Below, one piece after another: positions 20,341-29,630 of a stretch of DNA of 64,000 nt (the stretch's first letter is position 1; every line of letters begins with the position of its first letter). Source of the stretch: Candidatus Methanohalarchaeum thermophilum (GTDB lineage: Archaea > Halobacteriota > Methanonatronarchaeia > Methanonatronarchaeales > Methanonatronarchaeaceae). The stretch covers positions 930,001 through 994,000 of the forward strand of contig MSDW01000001.1 in NCBI GenBank assembly GCA_001914405.1. Reading direction: 5' to 3'. Made by a program: the position numbers and the translations under genes. The notes beneath the pieces were generated by a model, which did not search any database, was not told the DNA's origin, and worked only from the letters and a program-made list of their open reading frames with translations.

Positions 20341-20739
20341 ATGAATATGGGTCTTCCATCTGTAAGCTCTAATGATGAGAATGCTATGACTTTAGAAGAC
20401 AGAGCCAAAAAAATTCTGGGGATAGCTAGAGATGTAGAAATAAATGAAAAGAAATTAAAAAAAATATTTAGACAGAAAGCAAAAGAAAATCACCCAGATA
20501 TGAATCCTGAAAATGAAAAAGCAACAGAATACTTTAAACTCGTTTTACAAGCTAAAAACTACCTAGAAGGGGAAAAAGAAAATAAAAAACTACTAAAGAA
20601 TGATAAATTAGTTGAAGAATATCTAAATGAACCAATTCCAAAGTTGATAAAATCTTATGACGAGTTAATAGAAGCTTACGAAAATTGGAGAAAAAATCAA
20701 TTTTACGATGTAGAAAATAAATCTATTTGGCCAAAATAA
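20341..20739 (+). CDS. J-domain (DnaJ-like) protein
   Basis: A 132-residue acidic protein with a J-domain: helix II with Lys/Arg residues (KKLKKIFRQKAKE), the essential HPD tripeptide in NHPDMNPENEKATEYF, and helix III with VLQAKNYLEG. There is no Gly/Phe region or zinc-finger domain, so it is not a full DnaJ. It could recruit and stimulate a DnaK ATPase for a specialised client; its C-terminal 50 residues match nothing I know. A leaderless start is likely, since the TATA-like AATATATAAAGG ends directly at the ATG region. Confidence 0.78.
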   Translation: MNMGLPSVSSNDENAMTLEDRAKKILGIARDVEINEKKLKKIFRQKAKENHPDMNPENEKATEYFKLVLQAKNYLEGEKENKKLLKNDKLVEEYLNEPIPKLIKSYDELIEAYENWRKNQFYDVENKSIWPK

Positions 20740-20778
20740 GATTTAAAAAAAATCAAACAGAGCAAGAATATAACATAT

Positions 20779-20834
20779 GTGAAGTGACCCCTACCTAAAT
20801 CAAGGAGTTAGGAAGTGGTCTTCCTAACCATTTA
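20779..20834 (-). repeat. Solo IS605-type end hairpin S2
   Basis: On the minus strand this reads, after TTTATC, TAAATGGTTAGGAAGACC, a hairpin, and GGGGTCACTTCAC. The left-end and right-end signatures lie on one 56-bp palindrome, as in the other solo copies. Confidence 0.6.
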
Positions 20835-21382
20835 GATAAAACTAAAATTTATCTTAGTGGTTTTAGAAAGATATAGTTTTTTGAGAGGCCACATTTAGTT
20901 TAGTTTTTGGGTAGTTTTGATGTTAGTAAGGGGTATTGGGTTTATGGTAAGGTTTGCGGTGGGGTTTTCTTCTAGTTTTTGGAGTTGGGTGTGGGGTTAT
21001 TGGTTTTTGGGGGTTGGATTTTTTGTTAGCTGTTGGTGGTGGAGGGGTGTTTGTGGGAGTGCTAAGTTGAGCTTTGGTAGACATGAGATTCGCTTATTTT
21101 TGTTTTTGGGTGTGGGTTGGTGATACGTGGGGAGGGGGTGGAGCTTGTGAAAATGGCATATGAGGGGTTGGTGGCTTTTTGCGTTACTTTTATGGTAGTA
21201 TCTCTACCTTGGAGCTTGGTGGGTGTGAATGGATGGAAGCTCCGTTCTTCTGAGTCTGAGAGCATGTCATTCAATAAAACCAATGAGATACATTAAATAG
21301 TTTATCAGAAAATCCCTTCTCCTATCATAAATAGAATATGTAGCTATAGATCTAGTTCTCTTAGTTAAATTATTTCTTTTTT
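20835..21382. other. TG-rich non-coding stretch
   Basis: The plus strand is extremely rich in T and G (runs such as GTGGGGTTATTGGTTTTTGG). Short open frames are artefacts of this composition: they encode Trp/Phe/Gly-only stretches with no ribosome-binding site. No second copy of this part is in the window, but its composition resembles the family D repeat that follows. Confidence 0.4.
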
Positions 21383-21781
21383 CTATAGGCGTGTTTAGGA
21401 AGTGGTTTTTATGGATTGTTGTTAGATGTGTTTTTTTTATGTTTGCATGGTTTTTGTAGGTGGGTTGGGTGTATTTTTTGATGGTTTTGGTGGGTGTTTG
21501 TGTGTATTATGTTTATTTGTTTTTCTAATTGGGGTTGGTGTTGGTTTTGGTTTGTTTGTGGGCTTTGAGATTATAGGGGTAGGGAAATTTCTGTGTTTAG
21601 TTTATTTTTTGTAGTCTTTTGATGGATTTGTAGTAGGTGTGGTCTATATATCTAGTTTTTTTTGGCTTTATAGAGTTTAGAGTATATGATATTGTATTTG
21701 AATTGGATTGATTTGGATTGAGTTTTGTGAATGTTTTTGGTTGGGGATATTGCTAAAATGTCTTTTTTAGTTTTCAGAAAA
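21383..21781. repeat. Family D TG-rich repeat, copy D1
   Basis: About 400 bp, roughly 95% identical to 51070-51483. It starts with TCTATAGGCGTG and ends near TTCAGAAAA. The plus strand is T/G-rich. One-base indels between the copies (for example TTTTGG versus TTTTTGG) break every reading frame, so it is non-coding. No IS605-type ends are seen. Nature unknown. Confidence 0.65.
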
Positions 21782-21807
21782 TGCCCTACTCGATCATTGG
21801 GGTGGGT

Positions 21808-22005
21808 TCACTTTCTTTGCATTTTTGTTCCGCAGTTTGGGCATTTTCTTTCATAGCAGGGTTCTCCTTGGGTATGGGGTTCCGTGTTTCCGCAGTTTGG
21901 GCATATACATTCTCCACCGGGTCCTGCTGATTTAGATCCTCCCATTCTTCCTTTTCCTCTTCCTTTTCTATTTTCTTTTCTTCCGTTTCCAGAAATTTCA
22001 ATCAC
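21808..22005 (-). CDS. Small zinc-ribbon protein, DUF5320-like
   Basis: A 65-residue protein: a Gly/Arg/Lys-rich N-terminus (GRKENRKGRGKGRMGG), the segment AGPGGECICPNCG and a C-terminal CYERKCPNCGTKMQRK. The two CPNCG knuckles should bind zinc. This arrangement is seen in DUF5320-type proteins of methanogens, whose role is unknown. The start is GTG at 22005; a TATA-like TTATATAG immediately upstream and no Shine-Dalgarno suggest a leaderless transcript. An overlapping frame from TTG 22001 is an out-of-frame shadow. Confidence 0.65.
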   Translation of the reverse strand: MIEISGNGRKENRKGRGKGRMGGSKSAGPGGECICPNCGNTEPHTQGEPCYERKCPNCGTKMQRK

Positions 22006-22096
22006 CTATATAACACATATGTGTAGAAAACTAAAAATCTTAACTCTTAACAGCCCAGGAAAAAAGATAATTAACCGATTATCTAAAATTAGCTAA

Positions 22097-22640
22097 ATAA
22101 AAATTTCCTACGTCAAGAAAAAACAACAAAACTCAAAGAAAATCTTTGTGGTTGAGAGAAGCTTTCTACTAAGTCTTTGGTTTCAGAATGAGAAGTGAAT
22201 TGATATTAGCTCTTAATTGGTTTGAGTAAGTAGATTAGGGTGATTGGCGGTTTTTTGGCTTTGTTTTTATGTCTTTGTGGCTTATGGCTATCTATTAAAT
22301 AAGTTATTTAGAAGAAGATATTTACTCCTTGATGGATTATAGAGTTAAGGGAACTAAAAAAGAATGCAGGTTTTATTATCTAGGGAAATAAATAGGTTAT
22401 AGTTTTAGATTAGATAGGATAAGAGTCGATGAAAAGGCCAGATTATTAATTAAATTAAAAATAAAAGGTTAGGGCCATTGTTATTTTTCTATTTTAGTAT
22501 TTAAGTTAATTAATTTTTTTTGAGGTGTCTTGCATGGTAAGCCATGGGGTTTTCTCTGTTATTTTATTATAGGTTTATTTTTTTCCTAAAGCTTAGTTGG
22601 GAAAAAAGTTCTCTTATTTGGTTATTTGTTTTGTTTTAGA
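22097..22640. other. Intergenic region, no gene seen
   Basis: About 540 bp of AT-rich DNA between the zinc-ribbon gene and the 3' end of the VWA gene. No frame, hairpin element or RNA gene was recognised. Confidence 0.4.
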
Positions 22641-24416
22641 TTAGAAATTGGTTTTCTTTTTTAATCTGGTCGATTTGTTTAGTAATTCGATTTTGATGCT
22701 TTTTATGATTTTTTCGAGGGCTTCTGGTAGTTTTTCGATATTTGGGCAATTTGTGTAATAATCGAATGAATCCGTTTTATCGTAGATTGGATTTTCTTCG
22801 TTGATATTTATTTCGGCTATTTTTGAGTTATATTGGTTTTTTAGGGATTTTATTCTGTCTATAGGTTTTTTGATTCCTTGTTTTGTTTTTGGATCGTATT
22901 TTGAATCCGTAATGCTAATGATAACTGGATTGAGTTTTCTATCGAATTGTAGTATTTCTTCAATTTTTTTATCTGCTGCTTTCAAAGCTTTTTGTGGATT
23001 TGTTCCTCCTCCTGCTCCTAGTTCATAGTTTGGTTCTTTAAACCAATCTTTGATGATTTTATAGTCTGTATCAAAGGCAATTACGCATACCTTTTCATTT
23101 AACTCTTCTAGAGCTTTTCTTATGCTCCAACAACTTTTAAGCGCTTTATAAATCAATTCTCCATCCATGCTTCCACTTTTATCTATGAGTAAAATGGCTG
23201 CTAATGAATTTTCTTTTTCTTTATTAGGATAATATCTTTTGAATATCCTTGAATGCCCCTCTTTTTCTGCGTTCATTGCCGATCTCAGATCAATTTTACC
23301 TTTTCTTTCATTTCTGCGCCACTGTTCCTTCATATCCAACTTAATCTCTTTCAAGACCCGTTTAATTTGGTTTTTTCTTGTTACCATTTCTTCATCAAAG
23401 AAATCTTTTAAGGAAATGCTTTCTTCTTTTGAATCAACTGAGTTAGGGGACCATCCCCCTCCTTTTTTAATTAGTTCTTCATCTTCTTCTACATCCTTTT
23501 TTAATTCCTCCTCTGTGTCATTAACGAAATCCTGGGATTTTTCGTCCACTTCATGTTCTCTCTCTTTATTTGAATTACTCAGTTCTTTTGTATTTAATTC
23601 TGAAATAAGATCGCTGTCAACTTCTTTTTTGATATCAACTGATTCAGTTTTGTTAACCTTAAAGGAAAGGCCCTTATCTTTTCCAAATGGAGGATCACTA
23701 TTAGGATAAAGTTCTGGTATCAATTTAAAAGAATCAGCCGCTTTTTTAATTCTCCTTTTCTTGTTCTCTGAAAATAGAAACAGATCTAAATTTTTCTTTA
23801 GTTTCCTGTATCCACTTTTGTCCAAATCTTGATCCAGGCCATGATAAGTGTTATCGTCCAATAAACTGCTCGAAACATTTTCTAGAGGATTCCTTTGGTA
23901 TAAATTACCGTTTAATGAATTCATAATCAGTTTTTTTCTAAAATCATTTTCTAGGAATTTTCTACAGTATACATCTAAAAAACCTACATTTCCCTTCGAT
24001 GCTTCTCGATATATTTTGTTCTCAAAGTATTTTTTACTAAAAGGATAAACCTTTACGAACTTTTGCTCTACTCTAGCGTCCTCAATCTTAGTCACAAAGT
24101 TTTCAACTGACAAACTTTTCACGAGATGATTTTTTGCACCAACTTCATTCTTTATTGCTTCTTCTAGTTCACTAATCCTTAAGTCGGAAAACATTATGTG
24201 CGCAATTTTATGGTAATTTAAAGACTTTAATTCTATTAAATAGCTTTTATAGTCTTCAAATTCCTTAGATTTCTTTTTGAAAGGCAAAAAAAATCCAGAC
24301 GCCTTTCTTAAATTATTTAGATCCTTTGAAACAATCAGATCTCCATCACCTAGCAATATCCTATCCAACTTTTGTAAAAATCTTCTTTCTGCTTCTGGTT
24401 TAGTATTAATCGTCAT
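22641..24416 (-). CDS. VWA-domain protein
   Basis: A 591-residue cytoplasmic protein. Residues 1-260 are of unknown fold. Residues 260-370 are a highly charged Glu/Asp/Lys/Ser linker. The C-terminal von Willebrand A domain has a MIDAS motif, LLIDKSGSMDG, near residue 412, a GAGGGTNPQKAL Thr site, and a later Asp in ISITDSKYD, so metal binding appears intact. Such proteins (CobT- or CoxE-like) usually work with a MoxR-type AAA+ ATPase, but none is adjacent. It could serve a chelatase-type or complex-assembly role elsewhere, or belong to an integrated element. Single gene next to the tRNA island; the 3' end is AT/Lys-rich. Confidence 0.8.
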   Translation of the reverse strand: MTINTKPEAERRFLQKLDRILLGDGDLIVSKDLNNLRKASGFFLPFKKKSKEFEDYKSYLIELKSLNYHKIAHIMFSDLRISELEEAIKNEVGAKNHLVKSLSVENFVTKIEDARVEQKFVKVYPFSKKYFENKIYREASKGNVGFLDVYCRKFLENDFRKKLIMNSLNGNLYQRNPLENVSSSLLDDNTYHGLDQDLDKSGYRKLKKNLDLFLFSENKKRRIKKAADSFKLIPELYPNSDPPFGKDKGLSFKVNKTESVDIKKEVDSDLISELNTKELSNSNKEREHEVDEKSQDFVNDTEEELKKDVEEDEELIKKGGGWSPNSVDSKEESISLKDFFDEEMVTRKNQIKRVLKEIKLDMKEQWRRNERKGKIDLRSAMNAEKEGHSRIFKRYYPNKEKENSLAAILLIDKSGSMDGELIYKALKSCWSIRKALEELNEKVCVIAFDTDYKIIKDWFKEPNYELGAGGGTNPQKALKAADKKIEEILQFDRKLNPVIISITDSKYDPKTKQGIKKPIDRIKSLKNQYNSKIAEININEENPIYDKTDSFDYYTNCPNIEKLPEALEKIIKSIKIELLNKSTRLKKKTNF

Positions 24417-25120
24417 TTTAATTCAAATGCAACTTACAAACTTCTTAACAGCTTATTCATTCTTCTTTTCTAAAACATAGTGAATTATTCCTACCTTACT
24501 CGTCTCTCGCTCCTTAGAAAGGGGAACTTCACACCAAATAAATTAAAAAACAATTCAACTAATAAATCATTTTCAAAAGACTTCTTTGTTTCCCTCATAT
24601 TGAATAAACCTTCTATTAAAGATTAAAGCCCTAATATCTCTATCAGGATAGCTAAATATCTATATCAATTTAATAACCCACTTAATTAAAGTTTTATTTT
24701 CAACAACTTTTTTTTCCCCATCTCCGTATCGTAAGGATAATCTAAAACTACCTTGAATCTATCCCTAGAGCTTTATTAATGCAAAGAATATAAATAAGCT
24801 TTTTTCTCAAGTCTTAGTAACCGAATAGATAGCACTGGAATGAATGAGATACTTAATTTGCCTAGATATGTTCCATATAATTAGTGGTAACAGACATATT
24901 ATTTTATTAGTTAACTCTTCATTTCTTCTTTAACTTCCTTTGCTTTTAGATCTGTTTCCTTAAGATGTAGGTTGCATAATTCCGAAACTTTGAGTATTGT
25001 AGCAAGAAACAAGGAGTCTTAGGATTAAGATTTCATCTCTCTTGTTATTGGTGTTACCTATTGTTTTTTATCTTCTTCTTTGAAGCCCCTTGGAAGTTTT
25101 TTCCTTTGGTCTATTGGTCT
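24417..25120. other. Intergenic region, no gene seen
   Basis: About 700 bp without a believable frame on either strand. It may hold eroded sequence from the flanking island. No hairpin element of families A-D is present. Confidence 0.4.
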
Positions 25121-25124
25121 TTTA

Positions 25125-25275
25125 TTTTTGTTTTTGGAAATAGGTCACCTGATTCATAACTGAAGTCTAATTGGTATCCTTCTTCCCGGTTTAGGCCCTT
25201 GACCATGCCTTTTGGGGAATTATTTGGTAGCTTCTATCCTTTTTTTCCTGTAGTTTTCGGGAATCCAAAATTAAC
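25125..25275 (-). pseudogene. AbrB/MazE-like small regulator, frameshifted copy
   Basis: Minus-strand remnant of the gene intact at 31164-31310: RKLQEKKDRSYQIIP, then after a one-base shift KGMVKGLNREEGYQLDFSYE and SGDLFPK. It lies directly downstream of the partial tRNA, as the intact copy lies downstream of the complete tRNA, so the island is flanked by a duplication covering both the 3' half of the tRNA and this gene. Confidence 0.6.
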
Positions 25276-25373
25276 ATCATAAGAATCTATATAGGTTTTA
25301 ATATGAAAGAGCTGGACTTTACCTGGTAAAACAAAGAAGAAGTAAGAAAAGTTTCTAACCCTCTCTTAGGATA

Positions 25374-25414
25374 GGCCCAAAGGGATTCGAACCCTTGACG
25401 ACCCGGTTATGAGC
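25374..25414 (-). repeat. attachment-site repeat: 3' half of tRNA(CAT)
   Basis: 41 bases identical to 31417-31457, the 3' half of the tRNA(CAT) gene from the anticodon loop to the acceptor stem. The 5' half is replaced by unrelated sequence. This is the usual scar left when an integrase inserts an element into a tRNA gene. Confidence 0.8.
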
Positions 25415-25556
25415 TTTGTTGTTAATAGAGCTTCTAGGCTGATACCTTGTTGTCTATTAAGGGGGCTTCTACATACATTATTACCGTAAAAAATATAAAT
25501 AATCTTTTGGTTTTAGACTGCTCAGCGGACAATGAGGAAGTCCCGAGTAGATTGAA

Positions 25557-26378
25557 TCAAGGTTTTTTACCTGTTCTGTGAATCTTCTCATTCTGAACTT
25601 CAATCACACCTTTCTGCTCCAGATCCTCAATTAGCTCTTCGAACCTCATTTCTTCGAACCCTATCTTGTTTTTGAGTTCTTCGATTTCAGTTCTAGTTTC
25701 CTCATCAACTCTATTAAGTATATCAAGTTCTTTATAAACCTTTTTTGAAACCTTTCTCACCTTTTCTGTGAGTGGAATGGTGACACCAAACCTTTTTTCA
25801 AGATCCAAGAGAGCCTCATTTATATATGTTATAAAAAGTTCCTCTCCCAGAGAGTTGTTCTGGTTCTTTATCTCCTTGAAGATCTCATCAAAGTCCAGTC
25901 CAGTTTGAACCAGTGTGTTCATGTCTTCTATATCGGCAGTTCTTCCAGCTACACATTTAAAAAGAAATATATCTTCAGAGGAGGTTATTTTCAGAGCCGT
26001 ATTTTCCTCCTTTTTAAATTTTCTACTTCTCTTTTGCATTTCTTTTGAAAACACAAGCTTGTCAGCTACCTTTCTCAAGAATATATCGAACCTACATCCA
26101 TCCTTGTTCTCCAACATCGAGCGAGCACCAAGATCGAGATATTTCTCTTCAGGATCGTGTACCTTTCTGTAGCCGATGTCTTTGAGGGCGCTTCTAATGA
26201 ATTTGAAATTTCTTTCGCTTGTTACCACAGCGTCTATGTCTTTGGTTGCATCCTTTAATCCCTTTAGGGCCATGGCTCCTCCTCCAATTAGGTAAAGTTC
26301 CGTTTCTTCTGATACCTCTCCACTTAGTCTCGTGAACTCTTCTATGATGTATTCTCTTCCAAATTCTTTTTCTCTCAT
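25557..26378 (-). CDS. Nucleotidyltransferase-fold toxin-like protein (AbiEii/DUF6036 type)
   Basis: A 273-residue protein. The N-terminal domain carries the minimal nucleotidyltransferase signature: LYLIGGGAMALKGLKDATKD followed by the catalytic-type IDAVV (Gly-Gly, then Asp-x-Asp about residues 44-46). The rest is helical and charged. Such proteins act as toxins that add nucleotides to tRNA or other substrates in AbiE/MenAT-like systems, kept in check by a wHTH partner. It overlaps its upstream wHTH gene by four bases (ATGA), the usual antitoxin-first order. Catalytic motifs appear intact. Activity and exact family are inferred; it could be a non-toxic nucleotidyltransferase. Confidence 0.7.
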   Translation of the reverse strand: MREKEFGREYIIEEFTRLSGEVSEETELYLIGGGAMALKGLKDATKDIDAVVTSERNFKFIRSALKDIGYRKVHDPEEKYLDLGARSMLENKDGCRFDIFLRKVADKLVFSKEMQKRSRKFKKEENTALKITSSEDIFLFKCVAGRTADIEDMNTLVQTGLDFDEIFKEIKNQNNSLGEELFITYINEALLDLEKRFGVTIPLTEKVRKVSKKVYKELDILNRVDEETRTEIEELKNKIGFEEMRFEELIEDLEQKGVIEVQNEKIHRTGKKP

Positions 26379-27295
26379 ATCTTGACACCATAGTCAAATG
26401 CTAAATCCTTCAGCTCTCTCCAGGTCGGTTGCTCTGGAGTTTTCTTCTCTCCACGAGTTTCTAAGTATTTTATAAGTGATCTTACAGTTTTTTCAACACC
26501 AAATTTCTCTGCTTTTTTGACTAGTTCCCCTTTATTGATATCTCCCTTTTTTATTAATAGCATGCAGTAGCTTTGGTATCTTGTTCCTTTGTCAATTAGG
26601 AGAGTATGGCATATAAGGTCTTTAGAATCTATCTCTCTTTTCTCTTTGGAGCGGAAGTAATGTTTTCTCCCGGTAGTAGTTAAAGGCAGGTCGAACCTTC
26701 CGAATAATTCGGGACCGGTTTGATGGTATTTTTTGTAGTCTATCTCTTCTGGTGTTTGAACCAAAAATTCTTCGAGCGACTCCCACAGCATCGTAAAGGT
26801 GTTGACATGAGAGGAGATCTCTCTCCTATGTTGGAGGTGTGTGTAGCTTTTAGCCAGCTCATTAAGTATTTTAAAGTCTTTGTTTAGTTTGTATTGGCTT
26901 CCCTTTTTTTGGACAATTCCCCTATTTTTGAGTTTTTTTAGGATGCGGTTCACTGTGTTCCTATAATTTCCTGTTTCTTCTGCGAGTTCTTTAACTGTCA
27001 TTGGCTTGTTAAAATGGTAGAGTATGGGTAATGTTTTTCTTGACAATATTTTAGCTGTTTGTATGTAGGGGTAGAGGTTCTTTATTTTCTGGAGGTTTTC
27101 TATAGTTTGATTTTCTGCTTGGTAAACTAGTTTTTTCTTTCCGCTCTTCTCCGTCTTTATTAGTCCTTTTTTTTGGAGTTTTGAGACCAGTTGAGAGGTG
27201 TAGCTTTGGCTGAGGTCTAGTTCTTTGGCCACTTTTTTCAGCGGCTTTTTTCCTTCCAAATTCAGGAGCAACTCTATTTCTGTTTCACCAAGCAT
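26375..27295 (-). CDS. Double winged-helix regulator, likely antitoxin partner
   Basis: A 306-residue protein. The first winged helix is at about residues 5-60 (KKVAKELDLSQSYTSQLVSK, then LQKKGLIKTEKSG). The second is at about 95-150 (VKELAEETGNYRNTVNRILK, then KLKNRGIVQKKG). The C-terminal half is a separate domain that could hold the partner nucleotidyltransferase. The layout matches AbiEi-type antitoxins, which also repress their own operon. Overlaps the next gene by 4 bp. A run of AT-rich sequence (around TTATAAATAATTTTG on the minus strand) upstream of 27295 may hold the promoter. Confidence 0.68.
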   Translation of the reverse strand: MLGETEIELLLNLEGKKPLKKVAKELDLSQSYTSQLVSKLQKKGLIKTEKSGKKKLVYQAENQTIENLQKIKNLYPYIQTAKILSRKTLPILYHFNKPMTVKELAEETGNYRNTVNRILKKLKNRGIVQKKGSQYKLNKDFKILNELAKSYTHLQHRREISSHVNTFTMLWESLEEFLVQTPEEIDYKKYHQTGPELFGRFDLPLTTTGRKHYFRSKEKREIDSKDLICHTLLIDKGTRYQSYCMLLIKKGDINKGELVKKAEKFGVEKTVRSLIKYLETRGEKKTPEQPTWRELKDLAFDYGVKI

Positions 27296-27385
27296 GTAAC
27301 ATTATTACAAAATTATTTATAAAAAAGTTTGGTTATATGTTACAAAGAGGGTTGTTTCACTTTCCTTTTTCCTGATCCCTGGTTT

Positions 27386-27835
27386 CTACTTCTCGAAGTT
27401 CTCTTGGTACTCGTCGTAGTGATCTTTCAAGACCTTATCGCTTATATTGACATATTTCATCGTGGTATTTATGTCTTCGTGGCGCATCAGTTCCTTTACC
27501 ACTGAGATGTCAGCTCCCTTCGATATTAATTTAGTCCCGAAGTAGTGGCGGAACATGTGAACATTTATCTCTCTCGATCCCAGCTCTCTCAGCGGTTCTC
27601 TTCACAAACTGCAGTAGGCCACTTCTTGTCGTTCTCTTATTTCTCTTGCTTAGGAATAGCGCCTCTGAGTCCGTTTCAGACCTGATTTTCAAGTACTTTT
27701 TTATTGCCTCTTTGCACTCCTCAGAGAAAACAACAATCACATCCTTATATCCCTTTCCCTGAACCACTTTTTCCCTTCTCTTCCCTAGATCTATGTCTTT
27801 GAGGTCAAGGCATTTAGGAAATACATTGAGAATTG
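27386..27835 (-). pseudogene. Tyrosine recombinase, C-terminal fragment with frameshift
   Basis: Frame one: PKCLDLKDIDLGKRRE, VVFSEECKEAIKKYL and SGLLQFVKRTAERAGIE. After a one-base shift near 27560: INVHMFRHYFGTKLISKGAD, ELMRHEDINTTMKYV and a stop at 27386. The HxxR box, second His and nucleophile Tyr (MKYVN) are all present. The N-terminal half, including the first catalytic Arg, is absent. Confidence 0.75.
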
Positions 27836-27842
27836 GACGCCG

Positions 27843-28088
27843 ATGGATTCCAAGGACCAGCCCGAGCCATTAAGCGAAGATCCGGAGCTAAATGATTATG
27901 AATTAAATAAACTCAACGATTTAAGGAACAAAATAAAGAAAGACAGAGACAGGTGGTTCATTGAGAACCGCTACGACGACTTGGGAATTGAAACCGTTCC
28001 TAAGTCTTTTTGGTTGAGCGAAGAAGAGATTAATGAAAGAGAGAGCAAATTGGATGAGTATAGTCAATCAGTTTTAGAGGACTATTGA
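27843..28088 (+). CDS. Small acidic protein, unknown
   Basis: An 81-residue, strongly charged soluble protein (pattern NDYELNKLNDLRNKIKKDRD then WFIENRYDDLGIE), probably helical. No family recognised. It is convergent with the second nucleotidyltransferase gene and begins where the recombinase fragment breaks off. Island cargo; could be a short accessory or regulatory protein. No clear ribosome-binding site. Confidence 0.45.
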   Translation: MDSKDQPEPLSEDPELNDYELNKLNDLRNKIKKDRDRWFIENRYDDLGIETVPKSFWLSEEEINERESKLDEYSQSVLEDY

Positions 28089-28121
28089 ATTATCCCTTTC
28101 TCATTGTCGAATAAAGGTGCT

Positions 28122-28943
28122 TTAGAATGGCTTAATGAGTCTTTTTATTTGGTCTCTAATCATATCTATGTCGACTTGCAGTAGGCTGGCCGCAGAATTG
28201 AAAAGCTGGCCGTCTATGCTGTCCTCAAACTTTTCTAAATCCCGGTCTAGGATTATTTCCCTGATACCGTCTCTTATTTCTTTATAGGGCTTGATGTACC
28301 ACAGAATAGCGTAAAGATCGGCGAGATCCTTCACTTTTTTATGGCCTTTTTCTCTATCTGGAAGTGACTTGACCTTCATTGCCCCTAATAGTTCTGGGGT
28401 GGGTAAGGAAATATCCTTAGAAACATCCCAATCAACCTCCTTCTTTAGGGGGAAAGAATGTTTTCCGTTGAATACATGTCTAAGCATAGTTTCTGCGGGA
28501 GGTTGAAAACCAAAAGCTTCCTTAAAGTTGGCAAGGTCAAATGTATCAGGTAAAAGATCAATAAACATATCGAATATCTCGTGCATTGGCCGATTCCTAG
28601 CCTCCTCAGGTGTCAGAGGCTTTCCAGTCTCTCGATGAAACTGCTTCTTGAACCCAAACCTAGTTCTAATGTGCCCCGTATCCTCTAACTTCTGTATTGT
28701 TTTGCCAGCAGCCTCATCTTTAAGTTCATTAGGTTCCCAATCTGGGTCGACATGTACCCCAAGGTCAATGTCCCTTGAACCTATATATTCATGCCCCTCT
28801 TCCTCCTTGAAACCCTTATTAACATGCAGGTGTACGGCCCATCCACCAATTAAGCAGATTGGTGGTTTACATTCTTTTAAAACCTCTTTTAAGTCTCTTT
28901 TCGACAATTTAACGATTTTGTCCGTGTAGTATTGTCTAACCAT
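28122..28943 (-). CDS. Nucleotidyltransferase AbiEii/AbiGii-like toxin
   Basis: A 273-residue protein with an N-terminal nucleotidyltransferase core: ICLIGGWAVHLHVN, then GSRDIDLGVHVD containing the paired Asp residues that bind metal. A conserved-looking MHEIFDMFIDLLPDTFDLA stretch and a C-terminal helical region with KVKDLADLYAILWYIKPY follow, as in AbiEii-type proteins. It overlaps its upstream wHTH gene by 8 bp. It is only distantly like the nucleotidyltransferase at 25557, so the island carries two different modules rather than a duplication. Toxicity is inferred from family and gene order. Confidence 0.72.
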   Translation of the reverse strand: MVRQYYTDKIVKLSKRDLKEVLKECKPPICLIGGWAVHLHVNKGFKEEEGHEYIGSRDIDLGVHVDPDWEPNELKDEAAGKTIQKLEDTGHIRTRFGFKKQFHRETGKPLTPEEARNRPMHEIFDMFIDLLPDTFDLANFKEAFGFQPPAETMLRHVFNGKHSFPLKKEVDWDVSKDISLPTPELLGAMKVKSLPDREKGHKKVKDLADLYAILWYIKPYKEIRDGIREIILDRDLEKFEDSIDGQLFNSAASLLQVDIDMIRDQIKRLIKPF

Positions 28944-29547
28944 GCTCTTCTCCGTGGAATTTATCTATTAGTTTTCTAGCCGCCTCCTTGCATGGACCTT
29001 CCTCTTCAAGGAGGTCCAGGATAAGTTGAGGTGTGGAAACGATGTTATAGCCTTCTATTTCTTCCTGTTTATAGAAGACATGTTGATCCGTTGCCCTCAA
29101 TCTAGTGTTTCCCCCTCCAAGCGAGCCACGTTCTTTAATTAGTTGGATCCAGTCCTCAATTTCTTCTTCCTTTACATAGAAGTCTGTTGTGGAGGGAAAC
29201 AGTAGCCCCTGCTTCAGGTTTTCTGCTTGATAAGTGGTGAGTGCATACCCTAGTTCAATGTTTTCCAAGAGCTGCATGGGTTTTTGTAGAGCTACAGTCA
29301 ATTGATTTGGGCTGATGCGAATGTTTTTCCATTCTCTGTAAAGCCCATTGGGTTTTATGACTTTTGTGTCCTTGAGCAGATCTTTTTCTTGAAGGCGTTC
29401 CGTGTACTCTCGACACCAAGGCTCCGAGACATCGGCCAGTTTAGCAACCCGATACTTAGTTATATCCTCTTCTGGGTGATTGAGGAGCACTCTTATTATT
29501 CGCTCTTTCTTGAGTCCACGCTCTCGCTCCGGTTTCTCAAGTAACAT
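28936..29547 (-). CDS. Winged-helix regulator, likely antitoxin of the second pair
   Basis: A 203-residue protein. The N-terminal winged helix (about residues 13-65) contains ITKYRVAKLADVSEPWCREY and ERLQEKDLLKD. The middle and C-terminal part includes QKPMQLLENIELGYALTTYQ, a segment typical of proteins paired with AbiEii-like nucleotidyltransferases. First gene of a two-gene operon with an 8-bp overlap. Three copies of a TTAACCTAnGnATAA motif lie directly upstream (29546-29630), suitable for autorepression by this protein. Confidence 0.7.
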   Translation of the reverse strand: MLLEKPERERGLKKERIIRVLLNHPEEDITKYRVAKLADVSEPWCREYTERLQEKDLLKDTKVIKPNGLYREWKNIRISPNQLTVALQKPMQLLENIELGYALTTYQAENLKQGLLFPSTTDFYVKEEEIEDWIQLIKERGSLGGGNTRLRATDQHVFYKQEEIEGYNIVSTPQLILDLLEEEGPCKEAARKLIDKFHGEEHG

Positions 29548-29630
29548 AATACATAGGTAAACCCATGGCTTTATAAACTTAACCTATGCATAACTAGAAT
29601 CAATTCCTTAAATACTTAACCTACGTATAA
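29546..29630. promoter_or_regulatory. Candidate operator array of the second wHTH/nucleotidyltransferase operon
   Basis: Three related 15-bp motifs: ATAATACATAGGTAA (29546-29560, reverse orientation), TTAACCTATGCATAA (29579-29593) and TTAACCTACGTATAA (29616-29630). The first two form an inverted pair around a TTTATAAA promoter-like stretch, 0-85 bp upstream of the wHTH start. Binding by the wHTH protein is inferred. Confidence 0.5.

Noticed and set aside
21426-21614. 62-residue hydrophobic frame in family D
   Set aside because: Composition artefact of TG-rich DNA; the second copy has a one-base insertion that destroys it.
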